NCBI RefSeq assembly: GCF_900103715.1
Contig: NZ_FNHL01000003.1
Coordinates: 124,001 to 188,000, forward strand
Direction of reading: 5' to 3'
Source of the DNA: Halogranum gelatinilyticum
GTDB lineage: Archaea > Halobacteriota > Halobacteria > Halobacteriales > Haloferacaceae
Length of the DNA stretch: 64,000 nucleotides
Below the pieces are notes generated by a model. It was not told the DNA's origin and did no database searches. It saw only the letters and a program-made list of their open reading frames with translations. Numbering within the stretch: position 1 is the stretch's first letter; each line of letters opens with the position of its first letter. Below, one piece after another: positions 56,643-64,000 of this stretch. Made by a program: the position numbers and the translations under genes.

Positions 56643-57364
56643 TGCGCGTGACGAGGCAACGACTAGCGGCATTGTACGCCGTTGTCGGTCTCGTGATGGC
56701 CAGTCTCGGTGGTGGCGTCTACACCCACGCGGCATTCAGCGACTCAGAAACGTCCGAGGTGACGATTCAGGCAGCGAGTGACTTCACCGTCACTGCTGGA
56801 AACTTCGACGCCGATCCGGGACATATCAGTCGTTCATCGAACGGTGGTACATTCCACGTCCACTTCGACATCGACGAACCAGGACAGGTGGACACGGACC
56901 GCTTCACACTCCGTATTGTCGAGACCGGAGGAACCCTCGACGCAACACGCGCATCCTGCAAAGAGAAGAGAGGGGGAGTGAACTGTCGCATCAAGTTCGA
57001 GCGCGACGAGTTGGTGACGCAGACTGACAGTGCTGGCACGTATGACCTCGTGCTTTCGGGGTGGTGGGACCGAGGGCGGGACTTCGAGTTGACCGGGACG
57101 GTCGAAATTACGCAGAGCGAAGAGCGGTGTACCAACACTGCCGGAAACACCGACTGCGACTCCACGACAGAACAGTCTACGGATAACGATGATCGTTGCA
57201 CGAGTGTGACAGGCAATTCCGGCTGTGAATCGACCCCGACGCAGTCCGCTGGGAACCAACAGACCTGCACGAGCAGTTCGACGAACTCGGGTTGTGAATC
57301 GACGACGACCCAAATCCTCGGGGGTTCGACCACGTTATCGATGGCAGCCTCTACTCGTGGATAA
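56642..57364 (+). CDS. Exported SipW-type protein with Cys-repeat tail
   Basis: 240 aa. TRQRLAALYAVVGLVMASLGGGVYTHAAFSDSETSEVTIQAAS is a SipW-type signal without twin Arg. A compact beta domain with two Cys (about 45-160) follows, and then a tail of 23-residue units, each with a C-x8-C pair (162-184, 185-207, 208-224). Ser, Thr and Asn are abundant between them. The start overlaps the signal peptidase stop, so it is likely a dedicated partner of that peptidase, as the stalk protein is for the other. Confidence 0.82.
   Translation: MRVTRQRLAALYAVVGLVMASLGGGVYTHAAFSDSETSEVTIQAASDFTVTAGNFDADPGHISRSSNGGTFHVHFDIDEPGQVDTDRFTLRIVETGGTLDATRASCKEKRGGVNCRIKFERDELVTQTDSAGTYDLVLSGWWDRGRDFELTGTVEITQSEERCTNTAGNTDCDSTTEQSTDNDDRCTSVTGNSGCESTPTQSAGNQQTCTSSSTNSGCESTTTQILGGSTTLSMAASTRG
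57125..57313 (+). repeat. 69-bp coding tandem repeat (Cys units)
   Basis: Two full 69-bp units and a partial third encode the 23-aa Cys repeats. DNA similarity is lower than protein similarity, so the repeats are old or under selection. Confidence 0.8.
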
Positions 57365-57472
57365 CAACAAGAGTATTGGTCGTCGCCAACGGTTTCAGCA
57401 GTCAACCATACATCTTTCTCACCTGAGTGTGAGCCTGAGCCGTCCACGGTCACCGTCACCGCTCTCCAAAGT

Positions 57473-57492
57473 TTTACTTACTATCGAGTAAA
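57473..57492 (+). promoter_or_regulatory. Inverted repeat at dehydratase promoter
   Basis: TTTACT-N8-AGTAAA overlapping the TATA-like TTTTACTTAC, about 10-30 nt before the ATG at 57502. Candidate operator for a sugar-catabolic regulator; the regulator is not known from the window. Confidence 0.4.
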
Positions 57493-57501
57493 GGACCACC
57501 T

Positions 57502-58740
57502 ATGAGCAAAGACTACGCGGAGCTCCACGACCCGAACGCGGAGTACACGATGCGAGAGCTCTCGTCGGAGACGATGGGAGTGACAGCGAAGCGCGGCGGC
57601 GGCCGCGACGTCGAGATTACGGACATCCAGACGACGATGGTCGACGGCAACTTCCCGTGGACCCTCGTCCGCATCTACACCGACGCCGGCATCGTCGGCA
57701 CCGGTGAGGCCTACTGGGGCGCGGGCGTCCCGGAACTCATCCAGCGGATGAAGCCGTTCCTCGTCGGCGAGAACCCGCTCGACATCGACCGTCTGTTCGA
57801 GCATCTCGTCCAGAAGATGTCCGGTGAGGGTTCCGTCGAGGGTGTCACCGTCACCGCCATCTCGGGCATCGAGGTCGCGCTGCACGACGTCGCGGGCAAG
57901 ATTCTCGACGTCCCGGCCTACCAGCTGCTCGGCGGCAAGTACCGCGACAAGGTCCGCGTCTACTGTGACTGCCACACCGAGGAGGAGGCCGACCCGGACG
58001 CCTGTGCCGACGAGGCAGAGCGCGTCGTCGAGGAACTCGGCTACGACGCCCTGAAGTTCGACCTCGACGTCCCCTCGGGCCTGGAGAAGGACCGCGCGAA
58101 CCGCCATCTCCGTCCCGGCGAGATCCGTCACAAGGCCGAGATCGTCGAGAAGGTCACCGAGCGCGTGAAGGACCGCGCCGACGTCGCCTTCGACTGTCAC
58201 TGGACGTTCTCGGGCGGCTCGGCGAAGCGTCTCGCCTCGGCCATCGAGGAGTACGACGTCTGGTGGCTCGAGGACCCCGTCCCGCCGGAGAACCTGGAGG
58301 TGCAGGAAGAGGTCACGAAGTCGACGACGACGCCCATCACCGTGGGCGAGAACCGCTACCGCGTCACCGAGGAACGCCGTCTCATCGAGAACCAGGCGGT
58401 CGACATCATCGCGCCCGACCTGCCGAAGGTCGGCGGAATGCGCGAGACGCAGAAGATCGCGGACGTCGCGAACCAGTACTACATCCCGGTCGCGATGCAC
58501 AACGTCTCCTCGCCGATCGCGACGATGGCGAGTGCCCACGTCGGCACGTCCATCCCGAACTCGCTGGCCGTCGAATACCACAGCTACGAACTCGGCTGGT
58601 GGGAGGACCTGGTCGAGGAGGACGTCATCGAGGACGGCTACATCACCATCCCGGAGGAGCCGGGTCTCGGCCTGACGCTCGACATGGACACCGTCGAGGA
58701 GCACATGGTCGACGGCGAGACGCTGTTCGACGAGGCGTAA
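57502..58740 (+). CDS. Sugar-acid dehydratase (gluconate/xylonate type, enolase superfamily)
   Basis: 412 aa. EITDIQTTMVDGNFPWTLVRI, GTGEAYWG, VTAISGIEVALHDVAGK, KFDLDVPSG, VAFDCHWTF, WLEDPVPPEN, TVGEN and the C-terminal VAMHNVSSPIATMA (catalytic His) follow the mandelate-racemase subgroup order with Asp, Glu, Glu metal ligands. Haloarchaeal relatives act in the semi-phosphorylative Entner-Doudoroff or pentose oxidation pathways, so substrate may be D-gluconate, D-galactonate or D-xylonate. Which one cannot be decided. The 3' end is repeated downstream. Confidence 0.88.
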   Translation: MSKDYAELHDPNAEYTMRELSSETMGVTAKRGGGRDVEITDIQTTMVDGNFPWTLVRIYTDAGIVGTGEAYWGAGVPELIQRMKPFLVGENPLDIDRLFEHLVQKMSGEGSVEGVTVTAISGIEVALHDVAGKILDVPAYQLLGGKYRDKVRVYCDCHTEEEADPDACADEAERVVEELGYDALKFDLDVPSGLEKDRANRHLRPGEIRHKAEIVEKVTERVKDRADVAFDCHWTFSGGSAKRLASAIEEYDVWWLEDPVPPENLEVQEEVTKSTTTPITVGENRYRVTEERRLIENQAVDIIAPDLPKVGGMRETQKIADVANQYYIPVAMHNVSSPIATMASAHVGTSIPNSLAVEYHSYELGWWEDLVEEDVIEDGYITIPEEPGLGLTLDMDTVEEHMVDGETLFDEA

Positions 58741-58897
58741 GCCGACGTCGAACTTGCTGAGCTTCGCTCAGCAGTGTTCGACGAAGCCTAAGCGTCGTCG
58801 TGAAGGAAAATCTCTGATTTTCCGTGTTCGACGAGGAGTGAAACGACTCGTCGAGCCAGCAGCACGAAGTGTTGCGCTGTTCGACGAAGCGTAAGCC
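58724..58897. repeat. About 50-bp repeats of the dehydratase 3' end separated by hairpins
   Basis: The word TGTTCGACGARGCSTAAGC (last codons LFDEA plus stop) occurs at 58724, 58775, 58825 (degenerate) and 58878. Before copies 2, 3 and 4 lie hairpins of different sequence with 3-nt loops: 58755-58773 (8-bp arms TGCTGAGC), 58805-58823 (8-bp arms GGAAAATC) and 58859-58875 (7 bp, one G-U). Only the first copy is in frame with the gene. Confidence 0.8.
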
Positions 58898-59008
58898 GAA
58901 GCCGAACTGACGACCTGCAGTTTTCTTTCGTTCATTAGCTGCGCACCAGCGACGCGGACTTCCGCCACACCGAGACTTTTGCCCACCGAGTACGTTGTGC
59001 GGTACCAT

Positions 59009-59968
59009 ATGTCGAACGAAGACTACACCGTCGACTACGACTTGAGCGACGACGCCGAGAACATCCACAGCGTCTGGGACAACAGCCTCGACCCGTTGGT
59101 GACGGTCGAGCCAGGCGAGGTCGTCCGGTTCGAGTGTCGCGACGCGCTCGACGGACAGGTCGGCCCGGACTCGACGGCCGAAGACCTCGCGAACGCCACC
59201 TTCGACCCGGTCCACCCGCTGACTGGTCCCGTCGCCGTCGAGGGTGCCGAGCCGGGCGACGTCCTCGAAGTCGAACTGCTCGACTTCGAGCACAAGGGCT
59301 GGGGATTCACGGGCTACATGCCCGGCGAGATGGGACTCGGTCTGCTGCCCGAGGACTTCGAGGAGGCAGGACTCCACATCTGGGAACTCGACGACGAGGT
59401 GGCACACTTCGTGAACGGCATCGAGGTCCCGCTCGATATGTTCCCCGGCATCGTCGGCGTCGCCCCCGGCGAGGACGGCGAACACGACACGCTCCCGCCG
59501 CGCAACACCGGCGGCAACATGGACGTCAAGCACATGACGAAGGGGTCGACGGTCTATCTCCCGGTCGAGGTCGAGGGCGCGCTGTTCTCGACGGCCGACT
59601 GCCACGCCGCACAGGGTGACGGCGAGGTCTGCGTGACGGGTATCGAGTCGCCGATGTTCGTCACGGCCCGCTTCAACGTCCGGAAGGATATGGACATCCA
59701 ACAGCCCCAGCTGCAGACGACGGGACCGTTCACGCCGACCGGCCAGGACGAGCCGATGTACGCGACGACCGGCATCGCCGACGACCTGATGGAGGCGACG
59801 AAGAAGGCGGTCCGACACATGATCGACCATCTCGAAGCCGAGCGTGGGCTGACGCGCGGGGAGGCGTACATCCTCTGCTCTGCGGCAGTCGACCTGAAGG
59901 TCAGCGAGGTCGTCGACGCGCCCAACTGGATCGTCACGGCCTACGTGCCGGACAGCATCTTCCCCTGA
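59009..59968 (+). CDS. Acetamidase/formamidase family protein
   Basis: 319 aa. VWDNSLDPLVTVEPGEVVRFEC, DPVHPLTGPVAVEGAEPGDVLEVELLD, NTGGNMDVKHMTKGSTVYLPV, DCHAAQGDGEVCVTGIE and YILCSAAVDLKVSEVVD are signatures of the family, whose Zn-dependent members hydrolyse small amides. Substrate not determined. The ATG at 59009 is chosen; ten more in-frame residues upstream start at a non-conserved position. A TATA-like ACTTTTGC lies about 30 nt upstream. Confidence 0.9.
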   Translation: MSNEDYTVDYDLSDDAENIHSVWDNSLDPLVTVEPGEVVRFECRDALDGQVGPDSTAEDLANATFDPVHPLTGPVAVEGAEPGDVLEVELLDFEHKGWGFTGYMPGEMGLGLLPEDFEEAGLHIWELDDEVAHFVNGIEVPLDMFPGIVGVAPGEDGEHDTLPPRNTGGNMDVKHMTKGSTVYLPVEVEGALFSTADCHAAQGDGEVCVTGIESPMFVTARFNVRKDMDIQQPQLQTTGPFTPTGQDEPMYATTGIADDLMEATKKAVRHMIDHLEAERGLTRGEAYILCSAAVDLKVSEVVDAPNWIVTAYVPDSIFP

Positions 59969-59985
59969 GCAGGCGGCCGCGACGC

Positions 59986-60525
59986 TCAGTGCGAGGGACC
60001 CGACTCGGACTGTCTCCGGAGCCGGTCCGCAATCGACCGTCCCACGTCCCGCGGCGCGTCTTCGACGATTTCGATCTCGTCGCCGACGTGGAGTTCTCCC
60101 CCGGTTACGACGTCGGCACAGATACCACCGCGGCGTTCCTTCAGCGCGCGCATCACGTTCTCCTCGTCGGCGACCTTCTCGACGTGGGCACAGGGTGGCC
60201 GCGGGCGGGTTCCCCGGAACTCGACGTCGCCGACGCGGAACGTTGTCTCAAGCAGGTCGTGGAGGTCGACGCCGCGGGTGACGACGTTTCTCCTGTGGCG
60301 ACCGTCCGAGAGGTCGATGCCGAACTCCTCGCGTATCGTCTCGATTGCCTCGCCCTCGATGAACGTCACCTCGCAGACGTCGAACGGCGAGTAGTACCCC
60401 TTGCCAGTCAGATAGCGGTCGCCGGTCAGGCCGCCCTCGACGGCCTCGACGGATTCGAGCTGCTCCATCGGCGCGGAGTCTTCGGGGGCGACGAAGATGG
60501 TCTCGACGCGGGGAGTCCGGTTCAT
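59986..60525 (-). CDS. MOSC domain protein
   Basis: 179 aa. VEAVEGGLTGDRYLTGKGYYSPF, LSDGRHRRNVVTRGVDLHDLLE, FRVGDVEFRGTRPRPPCAHVEKV (Cys in the usual place) and GICADVVTGGELHVGDEIEI match MOSC domains, which bind molybdenum cofactor or sulfur. A stand-alone bacterial-type example (YiiM-like) of unknown substrate. No membrane segments. A molybdopterin gene (moaC) is elsewhere in the window, not adjacent. Confidence 0.88.
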   Translation of the reverse strand: MNRTPRVETIFVAPEDSAPMEQLESVEAVEGGLTGDRYLTGKGYYSPFDVCEVTFIEGEAIETIREEFGIDLSDGRHRRNVVTRGVDLHDLLETTFRVGDVEFRGTRPRPPCAHVEKVADEENVMRALKERRGGICADVVTGGELHVGDEIEIVEDAPRDVGRSIADRLRRQSESGPSH

Positions 60526-60574
60526 GGCTGAGGTTGGGACGGGGGCGAGAAAGCGGTTCGTGTGGTATCGTGGC

Positions 60575-61210
60575 TCAGCAGACGGGCTTGGGGTCCAGTC
60601 CCATCCCGCGCAGCGAGTCGGCGTAGTCGTCGTACGCGAGTTGGATGACGTACTCGGCGACCATCTGGGCGCGTTGCCAGTCCTCGTCGGTCTCACACAG
60701 GTCGTCGAGCAGGCCGAGCCCGAGTTCGACCTCCTCCTGCGTCTCACGTTTGAGGTCACGGAAGAGGTCGGCACGCCGCTCGTCGGCCTCGTTGACGAAG
60801 AAACTGACAATCTGGGTGTGCGCACGGATGCTGACCAGTCCGCGGGCGACCAGTCCGGCGGCGAGGCGTTCGACGGTGTCCTCGCGGCCGCGGAGGTAGG
60901 TGTGCATCGCGCCGCCGTCGACCGGGTCGAAATCCGGGTCACTGAGTTCGGCGACGACGCGGTCGTAGTGCTCGTCCTCCTGGTCGGCGACGTGTTCGAA
61001 GGTCGCTTTCGCCTCGTCGTCCGACTCCGTGTCGGCCCACTCGTGGAACGTCGTCCGGGCGGCGTGTTCGCTGTTGGCGGCGACGCGGAGCACGACCGGC
61101 GTCTCCAGTTCGGCGTCGGTCAGCGCGACGAGGAGGTTGTTCGAACCGAGCCGCGAGAGCTGGGTCGCTTTCGACTGCTCCAACGTCGCCTGGAAGGCTT
61201 CGGCGTCCAT
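60575..61210 (-). CDS. Ferritin-like/rubrerythrin-type protein
   Basis: 211 aa, all helical. ANSEHAARTTFHEWADTE and EHVADQEDEHYDRVVAEL give an E-x2-H type pair in two helices; the remainder (RAHTQIVSFFVNEADERRADLFRDL, ETQEEVELGLGLLDDL) resembles rubrerythrin-like four-helix bundles but lacks the C-terminal rubredoxin domain. It may bind a di-iron centre for peroxide or oxygen handling. The start at 61210 begins the acidic helix; frames further upstream overlap the next gene. Confidence 0.75.
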   Translation of the reverse strand: MDAEAFQATLEQSKATQLSRLGSNNLLVALTDAELETPVVLRVAANSEHAARTTFHEWADTESDDEAKATFEHVADQEDEHYDRVVAELSDPDFDPVDGGAMHTYLRGREDTVERLAAGLVARGLVSIRAHTQIVSFFVNEADERRADLFRDLKRETQEEVELGLGLLDDLCETDEDWQRAQMVAEYVIQLAYDDYADSLRGMGLDPKPVC

Positions 61211-61333
61211 AGCCCACACCACGGGCGCGACGGCTTTCAAGTTTCGCGCGGCCGAGGCGTCACACGGCTGAGGAGGGCGACCGACGAGCCCGGCCGCCCC
61301 CGAGTTTTTACCCGAGAGCGACGTACCGGTTCT

Positions 61334-62503
61334 ATGACCGACGACCCCGACACCGGGCGGGAGGCAGGCTCTCTTTCGGCCGACGCCCTCCGCGACCGAC
61401 TCCGCCGTGGCGACGCCGTCACCGTCCTCGACGTCCGCGACCGCGACGAGTTCGAGGCGTGGCACATCGACGGCGAGAGCGTCCACGCGACACAGATTCC
61501 ACACAACAAGTTCCTCGTCGCGCGGGTCCGCGGCGGCGTGGAAGAACTCGTCGCCGACCTCGCCGAACCTGTGCTCGTCGTCTGTGGCGAGGGGAAGGCG
61601 AGCGCCGACGTGGCCGACCTCCTCGCGGACAACGGTATCGAGGCGTTGAACCTCGACGGCGGGATGGAGGGCTGGGCGCGCGTCTACGAGTCTGTCGAGA
61701 TTCCGCACGACGAGGCGACCGTCCGCCAGTATCTCCGTCCCTCCAGCGGCTGTGTCGCCATCCTCGTTGTCGCGGGCGACGAGGCCGTCGTCGTCGACCC
61801 CCTGCGGGCCTTCACCGACCGCTACGTCGCCGACGCGGCCGAGTTGGGTGCGGAAATCACGTACGCCGTCGACACGCACGTCCACGCCGACCACGTCTCG
61901 GGCGTCCGCGACGTCGCCCGCGAGACGGGTGCGGAAATCGTGTTACCCAGGGGGGCCGAGAATCGTGGCCTCGCGTTCGACGCCACGCTCGTCGGCGACG
62001 GCGACACGCTCGGCGTCGGCGAGGTGGAACTGACTGCCGTCTCCCTGCCCGGCCACACGACAGAGATGACGGGCTTCCGGGTCGGCGACCTGCTCCTCGC
62101 GGGCGACAGCGTCTTCCTCGACAGCGTCGCCCGGCCGGACCTCGAAGTCGGCGACGACGGCGCGAGCGAGATGGCGCGGACGCTCTACGGGACGCTCCAC
62201 GAGCGGCTGTTCGCGTTCCCCGCCGAGACGCGCGTCGTTCCGGGACACGTCGGCGACCGGACGAAGCCCGACGACGCGGGACGGTACGTCGCGACGCTGG
62301 GCGACCTCCGCGACCGACTCGACGTTCTCACGCTGGACGAAGACGCCTTCGTCGAGCGGATTCTCGAAAATATGCCCCCACAGCCAGCGAACTACGAGAC
62401 CATCATCGAGACGAACCTCGGCCGCCGCGAGACCGACGACGCGGAGGCGTTCGAACTCGAACTCGGCCCGAACAACTGCGCGGCGACGGGAACGGCTGAC
62501 TGA
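61334..62503 (+). CDS. Rhodanese-MBL fusion protein (sulfur metabolism)
   Basis: 389 aa. N-terminal rhodanese domain (about 15-110) with VLDVRDRDEFEAWHIDGE and the active loop VVCGEGKASADVA (Cys present). C-terminal MBL domain (about 125-380) has THVHADHVSG (HxHxDH), SLPGHTTEMTG, LLAGDSVFLD and VVPGHVGD. Persulfide dioxygenase/sulfurtransferase fusions are known, usually with MBL first; here the order is reversed. Likely role in handling persulfide or thiosulfate. A TATA-like GTTTTTACC lies about 28 nt upstream. Confidence 0.88.
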   Translation: MTDDPDTGREAGSLSADALRDRLRRGDAVTVLDVRDRDEFEAWHIDGESVHATQIPHNKFLVARVRGGVEELVADLAEPVLVVCGEGKASADVADLLADNGIEALNLDGGMEGWARVYESVEIPHDEATVRQYLRPSSGCVAILVVAGDEAVVVDPLRAFTDRYVADAAELGAEITYAVDTHVHADHVSGVRDVARETGAEIVLPRGAENRGLAFDATLVGDGDTLGVGEVELTAVSLPGHTTEMTGFRVGDLLLAGDSVFLDSVARPDLEVGDDGASEMARTLYGTLHERLFAFPAETRVVPGHVGDRTKPDDAGRYVATLGDLRDRLDVLTLDEDAFVERILENMPPQPANYETIIETNLGRRETDDAEAFELELGPNNCAATGTAD

Positions 62504-62507
62504 GTCC

Positions 62508-62960
62508 TTATACCACGAACTGTCCTTCGAACCGCTCTTGGGCGAGTTCGTACGCCTCGTCGACGAGCGCGGAGAGGCTGTCGACCGTCGCCTCCGAAGG
62601 TCTGAGGACGCAGACCCACGAGGCCCAGGCGTACGTCGGATGCGGGAGCAGGCTGTCGAGGAGATCGTAGTCGTGGCCGGTCTCACAGAGCTCGCCAGCG
62701 GCGGGGCGTGGCGGCTGCTCGCCGAACAGCGAGCGGTACGTCTCGGGGCGAATCTCGAAGTTCACACGGTAGATGCCGTCGCGGTCCAGCTCGGAGGCGG
62801 AGTCGGTCCCGCTGTCGTAGTCCTTGACGGTCAGAAAGTAGGTGCCACGGGCGAGTTTGTTGTCGGGGTTGTAGAACAGCCCCTGTTCGCCCCACGCCGA
62901 GGTCATCACGACGTTGTCGTACTTGTCGAGCGTCGTCGTGAGCAGCCTGTCGGCGTTCAT
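62508..62960 (-). CDS. DUF6194-like protein
   Basis: 150 aa. LDKYDNVVMTSAWGEQGLFYNPDNKLARGTYFLTVKDYD, IYRVNFEIRPETYRSLFG and HPTYAWASWVCVLRPSEATVDSL match the DUF6194 pattern (Trp- and Tyr-rich, small alpha/beta). Function unknown. It is cytoplasmic and ends 4 bp from the rhodanese-MBL stop on the other strand. Confidence 0.75.
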   Translation of the reverse strand: MNADRLLTTTLDKYDNVVMTSAWGEQGLFYNPDNKLARGTYFLTVKDYDSGTDSASELDRDGIYRVNFEIRPETYRSLFGEQPPRPAAGELCETGHDYDLLDSLLPHPTYAWASWVCVLRPSEATVDSLSALVDEAYELAQERFEGQFVV

Positions 62961-63007
62961 AGCATCGTATGGGGGCGGGCGGGCAAAGGGGTTTCTGCGA
63001 TGCGGAT

Positions 63008-63334
63008 TCAGTCGTCGTCGGCCGCGGGAGCCTCGGTCGCGGCGTCGTTCTCGATGCTCGGGGGATACTTCCCGCGGTCGAGTTTCAGGTCCGACTGCGG
63101 TCGGGCCATGCAGGTCAGTGCGTACGCCTCGCGCTCCTCGTCGGTGAAGCCGCGCGCGGCCGGCTGGGTGACCTCGCCTTCGATGATCTCGGCCGAACAC
63201 GCCAGACACATCCCGACGCGACAGGAGTACTCCTGCGCGATTCCCTCCTCTATGCAGGCCTTCAGGATGGTCTGCTTGTCGGACACCTGGATGGTCTCAC
63301 CGGTGCCGACGAACTCGACGGTGTACTCGGTCAT
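63008..63334 (-). CDS. 2Fe-2S ferredoxin
   Basis: 108 aa. QEYSCRVGMCLACSAEIIEG gives the plant-type C-x4-C-x2-C and ALTCMARP the fourth Cys. VQVS-like strands precede it. Compared with the long halophilic ferredoxin, it lacks the acidic insertion and has an acidic Ala/Asp tail. It carries electrons in the cytoplasm. TATA-like CATAAAGAG about 30 nt upstream of the ATG at 63334. The gap to the next gene contains a second promoter on the other strand. Confidence 0.93.
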   Translation of the reverse strand: MTEYTVEFVGTGETIQVSDKQTILKACIEEGIAQEYSCRVGMCLACSAEIIEGEVTQPAARGFTDEEREAYALTCMARPQSDLKLDRGKYPPSIENDAATEAPAADDD

Positions 63335-63445
63335 ACCCGCGGCTACGGATGACCCCGGCAAAACTCTTTATGCGCAATTCTGTCGGCGGGCCGTGGTCGG
63401 TACGGCAGCAAAACCCTGACATAGCCACTCGCCCAACGCTCCGGT

Positions 63446-63904
63446 ATGTCAAACTGGACCGACAGCATCGTCGGCGACCGCATGACGGTCGACCGCGAGT
63501 TCAACGACCGCATCCAATCCTCGGAGTTCACCGGCCAGGAGTGGGGGCTCATCATGACGGCGACGGAGTTCGAGATCGAGAACGCCGACGACCCCGAGGC
63601 GGCCCGCATCGTCTCCGACACGGAGAAACTGCCGCAGATCATGCCCGAGTTGGAGAACATCCGCTCGCAGATGGGCGCGATGGGTGGCGCGACCGGCGGG
63701 TCGTCCGGTGGAAGCAGCGGCGGTGGCGGGCTCTTCGGCTCCATCAAGAAGGCCTTCGGTCTCGGTGGCGGCGGCTCGGGCGGCGGCGACGACGAACGGC
63801 TCCGCGCGGCCGAACGGCTCACACAGGAGTACGCCGACGAACTGCAACAACATCTCGAAACGAAAGGCAAGTGGGAGCAGGTCCGGATCGCGTACCAGGA
63901 GTAG
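63446..63904 (+). CDS. DUF5799-like haloarchaeal protein
   Basis: 152 aa. MTVDREFNDRIQSSEFTGQEWGLIMTATEFEIENADD and KLPQIMPELENIRSQMG form a conserved-looking helical N-terminal domain. A Gly/Ser linker (about 80-112, with a GLFGSIKKAFGLG amphipathic helix) joins it to a helical C-terminus (RLTQEYADELQQHLETKGKWEQVRIAYQ). Function unknown; similar haloarchaeal proteins are annotated DUF5799. Confidence 0.8.
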   Translation: MSNWTDSIVGDRMTVDREFNDRIQSSEFTGQEWGLIMTATEFEIENADDPEAARIVSDTEKLPQIMPELENIRSQMGAMGGATGGSSGGSSGGGGLFGSIKKAFGLGGGGSGGGDDERLRAAERLTQEYADELQQHLETKGKWEQVRIAYQE

Positions 63905-63974
63905 GTCGCGGCCGCGAGGCAGTGGAGTCGGGCCCATCGACTGACGGGCTAGCAGCGGACCGTGAGGTGATCGG

Positions 63975-64000
63975 TCAGATCTCGTCGCCGGTGCGGAACA
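63975..64000 (-). CDS. 3' end of a gene that continues beyond the window
   Basis: A minus-strand frame enters from the right edge and ends FRTGDEI with a TGA at 63977-63975. Only eight complete codons (stop included) are visible, and the identity cannot be determined. The alternative is that this is non-coding. Confidence 0.3.

Noticed and set aside
42000-57500. Integrated virus or transposon as explanation for the island
   Set aside because: No integrase, transposase, capsid or replication gene and no att-like direct repeats were found at the borders.

Overview
The window is chromosomal DNA of a halophilic archaeon (class Halobacteria). The evidence is high GC, very acidic proteins, mostly leaderless genes with TATA-like boxes 26-29 nt before the start codon, and marker proteins such as archaeal aIF-1A, SBDS/Sdo1, ArfC-type reductase, ER-type signal peptidases and many haloarchaea-only small families. 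Coding density is high. I saw no rRNA, tRNA, transposase, integrase or CRISPR array.

Layout. 1-12.8 kb is housekeeping: a cut-off glycosyltransferase, a PAS/GAF histidine kinase, a riboflavin-pathway reductase, thioredoxin, NifU-like protein, acyl-CoA dehydrogenase, SBDS, aIF-1A, FUN14 protein, DUF2209-HflX, MoaC and Nnr. 12.9-24.6 kb holds a membrane-anchored HTH protein with a subtilisin-like protein, an XPD-like helicase, a cation antiporter, small zinc-finger-like proteins, a MutS-like ATPase, an MBL-fold hydrolase and a second acyl-CoA dehydrogenase. 24.7-41.6 kb holds TrkH, an acyl-CoA ligase and a dispersed menaquinone set (menE, menD, menB, menA, menC), mixed with an arylsulfotransferase-like protein, a Tat-exported protein with a nuclease domain, methylmalonyl-CoA epimerase and a HAD phosphatase. 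57.5-64 kb is metabolic and redox: sugar-acid dehydratase, acetamidase family, MOSC, ferritin-like, rhodanese-MBL, ferredoxin.

The accessory heart is 42.3-57.4 kb. It encodes two ER-type (SipW-like) signal peptidases, seven secreted proteins with a twin-arginine start followed by a SipW/TasA/camelysin-type signal segment (one carrying a von Willebrand A domain), two shorter exported proteins each directly behind a signal peptidase gene, one further exported protein sharing the C-terminal motif, two membrane-anchored winged-helix regulators and a pair of paralogous small membrane proteins. I interpret it as a locus making and exporting a TasA/archaeal-bundling-pilus-like surface filament or matrix. 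The individual families are known; this arrangement and its control elements are the inference.

Three signals there are not explained by ordinary annotation. (1) Three consecutive intergenic gaps of one operon each hold a tRNA T-arm-like hairpin inside a second, sequence-divergent but still paired acceptor-like stem. (2) The promoters of one regulator and one secreted-protein operon share a 16-bp motif. (3) Here and elsewhere in the window, genes with GTG starts are preceded by very short ATG reading frames whose stop overlaps the start as GTGA. Other oddities are tandem duplications of gene 3' ends including the stop codon, and small-hairpin mosaics after menB and the dehydratase gene.
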